DNA of 26,490 bases from a virus. The stretch's first letter is position 1, and each line of letters begins with the position of its first letter. Of this stretch, positions 1-7,113 are shown in pieces. The notes beneath the pieces were generated by a model. The model made no database searches. It saw only the letters and a list, made by a program, of their open reading frames with translations, and was not told the origin of the DNA. Location: positions 1 to 26,490 of the IMG/VR virus record IMGVR_UViG_3300025732_000232. One strand, written 5' to 3'. The position numbers were made by a program, and so were the translations under genes.

Positions 1-1697
1 GAAAACTGCTGCTCCGGCGAGAGAGCCCGCAACTCCTGCACTGATAGGTTGATGCCCTTGAGCGACTTGTCGAACGCATCGCCAGGGGCAGACTTGCCGA
101 TGTTGACGGCCAAAGACTGCACGGCAGATCCGAACTGCTCGGTATCTACGCCAGCCAGCTTGGCTGCCAGCGAGTAGCTTTGCAGCTGCTCGACGCCAAT
201 GCCGGTGCGAGCAGAGAAATCACCAAGCGTGTCGATAGATCCGTTGACGCTCGACACGAGCGAAGTGATCTGCGAGCTAACTTGAGAAAACACAGATCCG
301 AGCGCTTGCAAACCATCAATGACAAGCCGACCGATTTCAATCTTTGCAAGCAGGCTGACGTTATTGTTCAGCTTCTCGATTTTTTGATCTGTTTTGGTTG
401 CTTCCTTTGCAACACCATTCAAGTCTTGCTCAGCCTTTGCGGCTGCACGATTGAACTGCTCTTGGCTTAGTCGCCCTTCCTGTAGGTGCGCATTGAGCTC
501 CTGCATCTGCTGATCGTATCGTTCTTGCGGCGTCAGATTCGCTTCAATAATCCGCGATGCAGAAGCAATGGCCTGCGAACGGATGCTCTCTGCTTTGGCG
601 ATCCTGTTGGCTGCTTCTTCTGTAGCAGCGGCAAGCTCCTTCTCAGCCTCAATGCGCGCCGCATTCAGCCCGCTAAACTCTGCGCGAGCCCTTGCCGCCG
701 TCTCCTCAGAGATAGCATTTGCCTTGAGCAACCTGTCCACTTCTTCAAGTTGCTTGGCCCTTCGTTCTTCAGCGGTAGCAAACTGCTCTGATAACGCTTT
801 GCCGCGAGCGAATACGTCTAGCCGCTCTCGCTCCGCAGCGGCTGCGGCTGCTTGAGCCTCGCTGCCTGCATACACAGCGCGTGCATATGTTTCTTCAGTG
901 ATCAGGCCGTCACGCAGCAACGTATCGAGGCGATCTGTAGAAGCCTGTCGCTTTTCTTGCTCAGTTACGACCGAATCTGTGACCCTCGCTGCCTCTGCTA
1001 CCAAGTCAGCTCTGGCCTTTGCAGCTGCCGCCTCAGCCTCAGCCGCTGCCTTATTGGCTCCGCTCGCCTCAGCGGCAGCACGGTTAAACGTCTCCTGACT
1101 GATCGCACCGGCAAGCAGAAGCTCATTCAGCCGCGACAACTCTTCCGAACGCCGTTCTTCCTGGGTGCGATTCGCCTCGGTGATTCTCGCGCCCTCTTGG
1201 AAGACGCTCGCGTACTGATCGGCCGCAAGCGTTGCCTTCGCGTACTGACCAGCAATGCGTTCCAGGGCTGCTGCGTATTGTTCGTCAGTCAGCATCCCTT
1301 GCTGTCGAAGCCGATCAAGTTCCGCAGTTGAGTCAGCGAAGTCTCGCTGAGCCTTCTGCTCGCTGGTCAGGTTGGCCTCGATGATCTTGCTTGCTTTTTC
1401 AAGATCACTGGCAGCCTCGGTCGCAGCCATCCGTAGCGATTCAAACGATCTCGCGTACTCTTCCGGATTCGTCAATCCAGCCCGTAGGCTCTCGTTCAAC
1501 GCCTGGAGGCGGACGCCGAACTTTTCCTGCTGCGCAGCCGCCGCAGCACTGCTCGATCCGAACTTGTCGAAGACAGCCGTGACGCTCGCCGCTTCTTTAT
1601 CGAGTTGCTGGATCGCCCTCTGGACCGGCGTGAGTTTCTGCACGACGCCACCGGCGTCGGCAAAAATCTTCAGCACGAGTCCAAGGTTGGTCGCCAT
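1..1697 (-). CDS. Tail tape measure protein, N-terminal 565 residues (runs off left edge)
   Basis: The frame is open from the ATG at 1697 to the left edge. Tape measure proteins set tail length, and this one directly follows the tail chaperone genes, the usual place. Residues 1-60 are followed by an Ala/Glu/Arg-rich helical region (about 60-440) holding six imperfect repeats with anchors near residues 74, 134, 197, 264, 327 and 408 (pattern L-x-x-G-x-I-S-x-E-x-F/Y). Residues about 485-565 contain the TGIGVEQLQSYSLAAKLAGV block and the LRALSPEQQF block, typical of siphovirus tape measure proteins. The ATG shares one base with the upstream stop (TGATG). GC looks lower than in neighbouring genes. 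Confident as a tape measure; total length is unknown because the gene is cut. Confidence 0.92.
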   Translation of the reverse strand, partial: MATNLGLVLKIFADAGGVVQKLTPVQRAIQQLDKEAASVTAVFDKFGSSSAAAAAQQEKFGVRLQALNESLRAGLTNPEEYARSFESLRMAATEAASDLEKASKIIEANLTSEQKAQRDFADSTAELDRLRQQGMLTDEQYAAALERIAGQYAKATLAADQYASVFQEGARITEANRTQEERRSEELSRLNELLLAGAISQETFNRAAAEASGANKAAAEAEAAAAKARADLVAEAARVTDSVVTEQEKRQASTDRLDTLLRDGLITEETYARAVYAGSEAQAAAAAAERERLDVFARGKALSEQFATAEERRAKQLEEVDRLLKANAISEETAARARAEFSGLNAARIEAEKELAAATEEAANRIAKAESIRSQAIASASRIIEANLTPQERYDQQMQELNAHLQEGRLSQEQFNRAAAKAEQDLNGVAKEATKTDQKIEKLNNNVSLLAKIEIGRLVIDGLQALGSVFSQVSSQITSLVSSVNGSIDTLGDFSARTGIGVEQLQSYSLAAKLAGVDTEQFGSAVQSLAVNIGKSAPGDAFDKSLKGINLSVQELRALSPEQQF

Positions 1698-2008
1698 CAG
1701 TCGAACCCGAGTTGCTTCTTCAAGTCGAGGAGAACTTCACGCGCCTGCATGACGTGCTGCGGTGGAGCCTCGATCGGATTAAAGTCGCTTGCCTTGGGTG
1801 CCTGTCCTTTCTGGCAGTAGGGAGCCATGATCGCGGAGGTCAGCAAGCCGGTCTCGGCCCATGAGTCGGGGATTGCCTGGAAGTGCCGCGTGTACGCCAT
1901 CCACTCCGCAAGTTCTCGCGTCGTCATTCGCCGCTCGATCTCACCGACCGTCATTCCGAGATGCCCCGCCAAGCGAAATACGAACCGTCTCGCTGGGCGG
2001 ATGTTCAG
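1697..2008 (-). CDS. Tail assembly chaperone, -1 frameshift extension (GT-like part)
   Basis: This 103-codon frame is read by a -1 shift from the chaperone upstream. It has no good start of its own: the first possible one is a TTG at 1972 with no clear ribosome site. It carries the block GMTVGEIERRMTTRELAEWM, characteristic of the T part of lambda-type G/GT chaperones, which sits just before the tape measure gene. The shift site A AAA AAC is at 2008-2014, and after the slip the frame reads CTG AAC ATC with no stop until 1697-1699. The fusion would be 228 residues (125 + 103). Such chaperones bind the tape measure protein and recruit tube subunits. The family call is strong; the frameshift is inferred from sequence only. 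Confidence 0.88.
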   Translation of the reverse strand: MNIRPARRFVFRLAGHLGMTVGEIERRMTTRELAEWMAYTRHFQAIPDSWAETGLLTSAIMAPYCQKGQAPKASDFNPIEAPPQHVMQAREVLLDLKKQLGFD

Positions 2009-2382
2009 TTTTTTGCAAGTTCCTCCACGTCCGCCTCACTCATCGCGTTGTGTCTCATCGCCTTCTCAAACAGCGTCGAGACGACCTTGGCCGACTTGCT
2101 GGCGAGCTTCTCGATCTGCTCGTCGGTGAACAGCCGCTCGCCGCTCTCCGGGTGGCACAGGCAGCGGGCCAAGAACTTCGTGCGGAAGTTGTCGATGCCG
2201 GTTTCCCGCTTGCCGATCCACTCCCGCTCGTAGGCGTCGCGCTCGCCGACCGTCATCACGCGGATGCCGAGGGCCATCGGCTTGCCGTCGCTGCCGGGCC
2301 ACTCCTTGACCGTCACCTTGAGGATGCCGAGGTCGTCCGCCGCCAGAATCTGTGCTGCGAGCTCTGCTGCCGTCAGTACCAT
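2005..2382 (-). CDS. Tail assembly chaperone, unshifted form (G-like)
   Basis: This 125-residue protein lies between tail-tube-type genes and the tape measure gene. Its start resembles phage tail chaperones: an N-terminal helix (TAAELAAQILAADDLG), a beta segment, then helical blocks ending in a FTDEQIEKLASKSAKVVSTL stretch and EADVEELAKN. The ATG at 2382 is preceded by GGAG eight bases upstream, inside the end of the previous gene, so the two are translationally close. Most ribosomes should make this short form and a minority the 228-residue shifted form, as in lambda gpG and gpGT. Function is assigned from position, the slippery site and general resemblance. Confidence 0.85.
   Translation of the reverse strand: MVLTAAELAAQILAADDLGILKVTVKEWPGSDGKPMALGIRVMTVGERDAYEREWIGKRETGIDNFRTKFLARCLCHPESGERLFTDEQIEKLASKSAKVVSTLFEKAMRHNAMSEADVEELAKN
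2008..2014 (-). promoter_or_regulatory. -1 programmed ribosomal frameshift site (A AAA AAC)
   Basis: On the minus strand the last sense codons of the chaperone are GCA AAA AAC, followed at once by TGA. In frame this is the canonical heptamer X XXY YYZ = A AAA AAC. Slippage by -1 opens the frame that encodes the conserved second chaperone domain. G/GT frameshifting between major tail and tape measure genes is widely conserved in long-tailed phages. I did not establish a downstream stimulatory structure. Confidence 0.88.
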
Positions 2383-2386
2383 TGTG

Positions 2387-2707
2387 CTACTCCATGACGA
2401 TGCGAAAGGTTCCGACGTATCGCGTCACGTCGTTGACGGTCCCGCTCGCCTTGAGCGTCTGGCAGATGGCCTTGGTCGTCTGCGTCAAGCCGCCGCCTTT
2501 GAACTCAAGCGTGGCTTTGACGCCGTACTGCGGCTCTGTCAGTTGCACCGTCGAGAAGGACGATATCTCTATAGTCCCGGCGTCAACTGTGAACCGGCTA
2601 TTTCGCGCCTGCGGCAACTCGCCGCCGCGCGTGATGTCGATCTTGCTGACCTCACCAAGCGTGATGCCAGCCCACATGGCGGTTACGCCGGTGCACGCGA
2701 TCGCCAT
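2387..2707 (-). CDS. Probable tail structural protein of unknown type (106 aa)
   Basis: A small, beta-rich protein encoded between the probable tube protein and the chaperones. It has alternating hydrophobic strands and a KATLEFKGGG turn, and ends with RYVGTFRIVME. I do not recognise a named family. Position suggests a second tube-like or minor tail subunit. A strong ribosome site (GGAGG, about seven bases before the ATG) supports the start at 2707. The stop is followed within five bases by the chaperone start. It could equally be a tail assembly factor. Confidence 0.6.
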   Translation of the reverse strand: MAIACTGVTAMWAGITLGEVSKIDITRGGELPQARNSRFTVDAGTIEISSFSTVQLTEPQYGVKATLEFKGGGLTQTTKAICQTLKASGTVNDVTRYVGTFRIVME

Positions 2708-2728
2708 GACGGTCCTCCGTCTATGCGA

Positions 2729-3121
2729 TTACACGCGGTCGATGCGGAGCGTGGCCTGCCCCTTGATCACGTCGTTTGTGGACAGCGTCAGCGTCGAGGC
2801 GTTGACGGTGTAGGCAACGGCGGAGAGCAGGGGCGATCCGCTGACCGTGATCGTGCAGGTGCCGGTCGAGGCGTCGGCAATCAAAGTTCGCCCGAGGTAA
2901 TCAAACTGCACCGTGCGGCCAGTATCGGTGGTGCTTCCTTTAAGCGGTCGATCGAGGGTAGCAATACTGGCACCAACCGTCAGGCCGAGATGCGAAACGT
3001 CGATCTTCTCCTGGTCGGCAGTCGGGTCGGCGTACGAAATGACAATGTTCGTCACGGTGTAGAGGTCAGCACCGAGTCGTAGCGACGTTCCCGTTCCGGC
3101 ATGAGGCGTGGTGATCGACAT
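2729..3121 (-). CDS. Probable major tail tube protein
   Basis: This 130-residue protein directly follows the tail terminator and precedes the chaperones, the usual tube position. The sequence is strand-rich with a QEKIDVSHLG motif near residues 37-46; similar E-K-I-D-V-x-H-L-G motifs occur in siphovirus tube proteins of the lambda gpV type. Residues 95-130 hold repeated Ser/Thr/Val strands that end in GQATLRIDRV. The ATG shares one base with the upstream stop (TAATG), implying coupled translation. At 130 residues it is short for a gpV-type tube, so the fold call rests mostly on position and motif. Confidence 0.72.
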   Translation of the reverse strand: MSITTPHAGTGTSLRLGADLYTVTNIVISYADPTADQEKIDVSHLGLTVGASIATLDRPLKGSTTDTGRTVQFDYLGRTLIADASTGTCTITVSGSPLLSAVAYTVNASTLTLSTNDVIKGQATLRIDRV

Positions 3122-3540
3122 TATTGCTCCTTCCAGATGATCGAGAACGTCTGCGACACGCTATAGACGGGCGGCATATCGCCTCCCGCAAGCTGGATGA
3201 ATCCGTCGGCCTCGTTTTCGAGGCTGACGTGATCCACTAGAGTCGAGTCTGACGGTGTGCCCCCGTATCCATCCAGAGCACGCCGCACCTTGTCGGCGAG
3301 GTCTCTTACTGCCTCGTAGGACACGGCGTAAAGGTCGATGGACAGCACGACCGTGGGCATCCCCAACGGGCCTGACAGGGTGTGCTGGCGTTGCACCGCC
3401 GACCGCCGCCACGTCACGAACGGCACGTCCGCCGCCGCCGGTGCGACCACCGGGTAGATTCGCTGGCCGACGATCGCCGCCACGGCTGGGTCGGTCAGCA
3501 GGACGGTCGCCAGGGCTTGCTCGGGGCTCTTGAGCGGCAT
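3121..3540 (-). CDS. Tail terminator / tail completion protein (DUF3168-like)
   Basis: The 139-residue protein fits the DUF3168 family: an N-terminal helix (SPEQALATVLLTDPAVAAIV), the G-x-R-I-Y-P-V turn near residues 25-31, a PFVTWRR strand, a V-L-S-I-D-L-Y-A strand, an alpha helix with AVRDLADKVRRALDGY, and a final strand pair ending in SQTFSIIW. Members cap the tail tube and join it to the head. Its neighbours are the HK97 gp10-like protein upstream and the tube downstream, which matches this role. The ribosome site at 3540 is weak. Family assignment is by recognition, without a profile search. Confidence 0.82.
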   Translation of the reverse strand: MPLKSPEQALATVLLTDPAVAAIVGQRIYPVVAPAAADVPFVTWRRSAVQRQHTLSGPLGMPTVVLSIDLYAVSYEAVRDLADKVRRALDGYGGTPSDSTLVDHVSLENEADGFIQLAGGDMPPVYSVSQTFSIIWKEQ

Positions 3541-3578
3541 ACCACACTATGCCACTGCGAGGGCACCCCCTTGCAGCG

Positions 3579-4397
3579 TCAGAGCGTGTCCGTGCCGCTG
3601 ACGGTCCCTGATTCGCGGTAGCGGAGCGACGCCCACGCCTCGGCCAGTGACAGCGAGAGTTCCCTCTGGAGGATCGCCGCTACCTCGCCCTGCGTCTGCA
3701 GCCACGCCGTCTCGACGGGCGGCTGGCCGGAAGTGCCGCCCGCAGGCATGGCCGGGATCACGATCGGCGAAGACGACTTGCGGAAGAACGCTCGCGGGTA
3801 CGCCGGGTCGGTTTCGACTCGGCCGTCGCTGCCGACCTGCCTCGCGATCTTGAACGGCCCGAGGCGGTTGAACGACGACGCGATGTAGGTTTCCTTCTGC
3901 TCCTGCACCGTGTGCAGCACGCCCTTGCCGTTGACCGTCTCAGTAACGACGCCTGCGGGGGTTCTGCGGTTTCGGACGAACGGCACCGTTGGGCTGCGCC
4001 GCTGGTAGGTTCGGGCTTTGCCTTTCGTGATCTTTCGCTCGTCGGTTCCACGCTCCAGCCACCATTGATGAAAAGCACGATCCTTGCCCGCCTTGACCGA
4101 GCCGCCAGCCGCGCTTCCGAACGTCTGCCTCCCGGCCCGCGTGTAGCCTACGATTCCGACCGCCGTGCCGTCCTTCGCGTACTGGACCACCTTGCTGGCG
4201 ACAGCTCGCTTGAGGTTCCCGGTCGGACCGACCGGCGTGATCTGCCGCAGCCGCGCCACGGTCGGCCGGATTGCCTTGCGGACGGCGGCGGCGATGATGT
4301 TGGAGGCTGGCTTGGGCTGGAACACCCTGCCGATGCCGTCGATCAGTTCAGCGGCCCCTTCGACCCGCATCGTGACCCTGACGCCCGAGACAGCCAT
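3579..4397 (-). CDS. HK97 gp10-like head-tail joining protein
   Basis: A 272-residue protein between the head closure and tail terminator genes, where HK97 gp10-like proteins sit. The N-terminus (VTMRVEGAAELIDGIGRVFQ), the paired R-R-x-T-P-V-G-P-T-G-x-L-K-R block near residues 48-66 and the late YPRAFFRK block fit that family. It is longer than the common 120-170 residues because of a Lys/Arg-rich middle region (about 100-165) and an insertion around 170-200. The ATG shares a base with the upstream TAA. Likely a neck or tail-completion component; the function of the extra region is unknown. Confidence 0.78.
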   Translation of the reverse strand: MAVSGVRVTMRVEGAAELIDGIGRVFQPKPASNIIAAAVRKAIRPTVARLRQITPVGPTGNLKRAVASKVVQYAKDGTAVGIVGYTRAGRQTFGSAAGGSVKAGKDRAFHQWWLERGTDERKITKGKARTYQRRSPTVPFVRNRRTPAGVVTETVNGKGVLHTVQEQKETYIASSFNRLGPFKIARQVGSDGRVETDPAYPRAFFRKSSSPIVIPAMPAGGTSGQPPVETAWLQTQGEVAAILQRELSLSLAEAWASLRYRESGTVSGTDTL

Positions 4398-4711
4398 TAG
4401 ACGGTCTCCTGGCAGATGATCTCGTGGATGCTGCGGTTGTCCCGCTCCAGCACCGACACGATCTCAAGCGTTCGACCACGCCACGACAGCCGCATCTTCT
4501 GCGTCAGTCCTGGCAGATACCGCATCGTCACGCGATGGCTGATGTCGATCTGCTGCTGACCGGCCAGTAGGTACTCGCGAGCCGAGACGCCTTGGATGCT
4601 CGCCCATACCTCGGCGAACGTCGCCCACGACAGAATGGACTCACCCAGGCGGTTCCGATTCTCGGACGCCTGCTGCACCGTCACACGCTCTCGGAGTTTG
4701 CCAGCGTCCAT
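4397..4711 (-). CDS. Head closure / head-tail adaptor protein (SPP1 gp16-like)
   Basis: The 104-residue protein begins with the typical M-D-A-G-K-L-R-E-R-V-T-V-Q-Q segment, has a WATFAEVWASIQGV strand and helix near residues 29-43, an IDISHRVTMRY strand, and a final LEIVSVLERDNRSIHEIICQ block. These are hallmarks of the phage head-tail joining family (SPP1 gp16, HK97 gp7 type), which closes the portal channel after packaging. The start codon follows directly after the stop of the preceding gene. The next gene is the gp10-like protein, in the usual order. Confidence 0.86.
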   Translation of the reverse strand: MDAGKLRERVTVQQASENRNRLGESILSWATFAEVWASIQGVSAREYLLAGQQQIDISHRVTMRYLPGLTQKMRLSWRGRTLEIVSVLERDNRSIHEIICQETV

Positions 4712-5131
4712 TTAGCCCACGCCGTACAGCAGGATAGTGTAGGATGAGGTTTGACCAGTGACGCCAAGGTCAATGACGTTGACATACAACTCGTTTGCGA
4801 ACGAAAAGTATTCGGTCGTCGATACCCGGCTGCCGCTGCTCAAGACCGATATGCCGCCGTCTTCTGGATTGGTCAGCCTGCACCAGTTGGATGCCGCAAA
4901 ACCGACCCGCATCGGAACGCTGCTTGGCATTGTGATTTGGCCGTCCGCTCCACGGTATTCATACGCTGACGGCTCAATCAGCACCGCCGACGTGCCGCAC
5001 GTTCCCGTAATCACCGCCACCTTGCCAGCGGTGTACTCGGTCGAGTCCGACAGCGACACGACGTTCACCGCCGCCGTCCCGGCGGTGTCGTGAAAGATCG
5101 CGTCGATTGTGATGCGGCCGTCGAGGCTCAT
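4712..5131 (-). CDS. Unknown virion-type protein, paralogue A of a tandem pair
   Basis: I do not recognise the family. The 139-residue protein is a clear paralogue of the one encoded just upstream: both open with S-L/I-D-G-R-I-x-I-D-x-x-F-H-D-T, share E-Y-x-x-G-K-V-A-x-x-T and E-Y-R-x-A-x-G-x, and end in S-Y-T-x-x-L-Y-G. The rest is Ser/Thr/Val-rich and strand-like, without signal peptide or membrane segment. The pair is inserted between two connector genes, so a neck, whisker or capsid accessory role is plausible. ATG overlaps the previous stop by four bases (ATGA). Confidence 0.7.
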   Translation of the reverse strand: MSLDGRITIDAIFHDTAGTAAVNVVSLSDSTEYTAGKVAVITGTCGTSAVLIEPSAYEYRGADGQITMPSSVPMRVGFAASNWCRLTNPEDGGISVLSSGSRVSTTEYFSFANELYVNVIDLGVTGQTSSYTILLYGVG

Positions 5132-5523
5132 GTGCCGTAGAGAACCATGGTGTAGGAAGCGGTGCCGCCGCTGGAGTAGACGCCCAGCGAATCAGTCGGC
5201 GGATTGACGTTCAGGGGCAATACAACGACGGCCCCCGATGGAACTTCCACCGAGTTGTAGGCGTCAGAATAGACGATGTTGCCCAGGTTCGACTTGATCA
5301 CAACTCGAACGACGTTTTGGAACGAAACAAGGCTACCGCTGGCGTCACGATACTCCGTGGGCGTCAGCGGGACGTAAGAAGTCACGCCGCTCGCCGTCCT
5401 CGTCACGATGGCAACTTTTCCCGTCGCGTACTCGTCGCCTTCGTTGAAAGCCACGACCTTGAATCGCTGGCCGCTCGTGTCGTGGAACAGCACGTCGATA
5501 TTGATGCGGCCGTCGATGCTCAC
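5128..5523 (-). CDS. Unknown virion-type protein, paralogue B of a tandem pair
   Basis: This 131-residue protein is the tandem paralogue of the next gene (shared S-x-D-G-R-I-x-I-D start and S-Y-T-x-x-L-Y-G end). I chose the GTG at 5523 because it overlaps the preceding TGA as GTGA, has a GGGGA ribosome site about nine bases upstream, and aligns with the paralogue's start. A GTG at 5538 would add five residues but lacks a ribosome site. It is strand-rich, with a proline-bounded segment near residue 105. Function unknown; context suggests a head-tail neck or surface component. Confidence 0.7.
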   Translation of the reverse strand: MSIDGRINIDVLFHDTSGQRFKVVAFNEGDEYATGKVAIVTRTASGVTSYVPLTPTEYRDASGSLVSFQNVVRVVIKSNLGNIVYSDAYNSVEVPSGAVVVLPLNVNPPTDSLGVYSSGGTASYTMVLYGT

Positions 5524-6101
5524 GTATACGATCCCCACGAGATGGTGTCGAGGAGCCGCTTCGCCGCGTCTGGCATCTGGCCGTCACCGCGCTTTTCGTA
5601 GAGTTCGTGCACGCACATCAGCATGGCCGACTTCGCCCGCTGCGGGACGTCGGCTGCTGCACCGTAGCCAGCCCACCACGTAACCGACACGGAGTTCCTG
5701 TCGATCAAGTGGCTCGGCCACGACCCAGCGTAGGTGGTGCGAACTACGCCGGGTGTCGAGTCACGGTCAACCCGGTAAGACGCCGTGGAGAGCGTAGCGG
5801 TTCCACCGGCTTCGCCCGTGACGTAAGTGACGGTCACGGCGGTGGCCGTGCCGCTGGCGATCATCGGGGGACGGGGAAGTTCGATCTCGTCGGGGAACGA
5901 GTCGAGCGTCATCACAAGCCGCTGGGCCACGAGCGACCGGTCGATGTAGTCCTCGACCCATTCCCGTGCCGTGGTGATGTAGCCAGCGATCAGGGCATCG
6001 TCGGCCGACGTATCGACGCGGCAGTGGGCCTTTGCCTCGGCCAGCGTGATCGGTTCCGCAGCCGGGGCGGTCAGTCGCTTGAGGCTGCGGTAGCGTCTCA
6101 C
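5520..6101 (-). CDS. Head-tail connector (gp6-like adaptor)
   Basis: The 193-residue protein has the hallmark EPITLAEAKAHCRVD opening (residues 16-30), the DDALIAGYITTAREWVEDYI helix, the D-R-S-L-V-A-Q-R-L strand, and a C-terminal A-K-S-A-M-L-M-C-V-H-E-L-Y-E-K-R helix. These define the HK97 gp6 / phiE125 gp8 connector family, which forms a ring under the portal. The GTG start overlaps the upstream stop (GTGA). It lies just before the paralogue pair and two genes after the decoration protein, consistent with head-tail assembly. Confidence 0.88.
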   Translation of the reverse strand: MRRYRSLKRLTAPAAEPITLAEAKAHCRVDTSADDALIAGYITTAREWVEDYIDRSLVAQRLVMTLDSFPDEIELPRPPMIASGTATAVTVTYVTGEAGGTATLSTASYRVDRDSTPGVVRTTYAGSWPSHLIDRNSVSVTWWAGYGAAADVPQRAKSAMLMCVHELYEKRGDGQMPDAAKRLLDTISWGSYT

Positions 6102-6298
6102 GGGCGGCGTCTCCTGGGCGTTATGTCGGCTCGCTCGGAGGCTGGCTCCACGCTGGCCGTTTCGATCAGCGTCTGCTGCTTGTCACGAACCTCGGTGGCG
6201 TACTCCCAGGCGATCAGGCTCTGCGCCTGCCGCTCGGGAAGGTCCACCACCTCGCCCGGCTTGTACGCGCCGTGCTGCCGTGCCATCCGTATCTTCAC
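6098..6298 (-). CDS. Small phage protein upstream of connector (66 aa)
   Basis: A 66-residue basic protein with the block HGAYKPGEVVDLPERQAQSL near residues 9-28. Small proteins with a K-P-G-E-V-V-D-L-x-x-x-x-A segment are common beside phage connector genes, but I know no function for them. The GTG start at 6298 lies three bases after the glycosyltransferase stop, with a G-rich stretch upstream; an ATG at 6286 is an alternative. Its stop overlaps the next gene by four bases. The C-terminus is Arg/Pro-rich. Confidence 0.7.
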   Translation of the reverse strand: MKIRMARQHGAYKPGEVVDLPERQAQSLIAWEYATEVRDKQQTLIETASVEPASERADITPRRRRP

Positions 6299-6301
6299 GT
6301 T

Positions 6302-7033
6302 TCACCCCACCTTCCATGCAGATTCCGGTGGCCGTCGCGTCTCCTGCCAGTCGTTGCAATACTGGAACACCGGCTTGCCGAGTTCCTTGCTGGGCCACGT
6401 GATGACGTATTCGCCGTGGCCGATGCAGACGCGGGGCGTGATGTAGAGCCGGTTGCCGCACGCCTTGAACTGCCTCCAGAATGAGATGTCCGAGTCGGTC
6501 CTGCCGTCCCCCCAGGAGCCGGTGGGGTCTGGCTGCTCGTGAAACCATGGCTTCGCCATGCGCCGCAGGGCACGCGTCGAAATGATCGTGCAGCCGAAGT
6601 GAGCGGTGTCAACCTGCTGGACAGGCTCGCTGAACCACTCTCGCGGCACCTGCGTGACGCCGTTCTCGGGCGGGTTGTCGAGCATATCGAGCAGCGTGAG
6701 CATCGGCCTGCCGTCCTCCCGCTTGGTCTGGAGCGGGGCCAAGGCGTCGCACTGGAACGTCATCGCCATGGCGAACAGGTGTTCGATGTTCTCCTTCGAC
6801 ACGAAGGAGTCCATGTCCAGCGTGATGATGTATTCCGTGGTCGGCTCGAACTTCTCCAGCATCCGGGTGAGCACCTGGGACCAGAACGCCCCTTGCCCGA
6901 GCGTGGGACGGATGTGCAGCGGCATCATCGCCTCGATGAAGCCGAACACGTTGATGAGCGGGCCGAACCGTGGGCCGCTCAAGATCGCCTCGCACCGGAC
7001 CTCGACCGACGAATCACCGACTTGAACCAGCAT
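6302..7033 (-). CDS. Glycosyltransferase, GT-A fold, within the head operon
   Basis: A 243-residue protein with a YIITLDMDSF segment near residues 68-77, whose D-x-D (D73, D75) fits the metal and nucleotide-sugar site of GT-A enzymes. Later features include a hydrophobic GCTIISTRALRRM segment and a D-S-D-I-S-F-W acceptor-side segment near residues 195-203. No signal peptide is present, so it should act in the cytoplasm. It sits between the decoration-type protein and the connectors, just after a strong hairpin, like an inserted accessory gene. The acceptor could be capsid protein, lipid or modified DNA. Enzyme class is likely; acceptor and donor are unknown. Confidence 0.75.
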   Translation of the reverse strand: MLVQVGDSSVEVRCEAILSGPRFGPLINVFGFIEAMMPLHIRPTLGQGAFWSQVLTRMLEKFEPTTEYIITLDMDSFVSKENIEHLFAMAMTFQCDALAPLQTKREDGRPMLTLLDMLDNPPENGVTQVPREWFSEPVQQVDTAHFGCTIISTRALRRMAKPWFHEQPDPTGSWGDGRTDSDISFWRQFKACGNRLYITPRVCIGHGEYVITWPSKELGKPVFQYCNDWQETRRPPESAWKVG

Positions 7034-7059
7034 GAGTTTTCCACTTTCTGGAAATGAGA

Positions 7060-7089
7060 ACGGCGGGGAGGCTCGCGCCTCCCCGCCGT
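7060..7089 (-). terminator. Strong hairpin after the decoration gene, terminator-like
   Basis: A perfect 13-bp GC-rich stem (7060-7072 with 7077-7089) closes a four-base loop. On the minus strand it lies 25 bases after the decoration gene stop and is followed by TTCTCATTT, a weak U-rich tail. It could terminate or attenuate capsid transcription, or stabilise the 3' end of a highly expressed mRNA, before the glycosyltransferase gene. Confidence 0.65.
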
Positions 7090-7113
7090 CTACTGTGCTG
7101 GCCGTGTCAAGCC

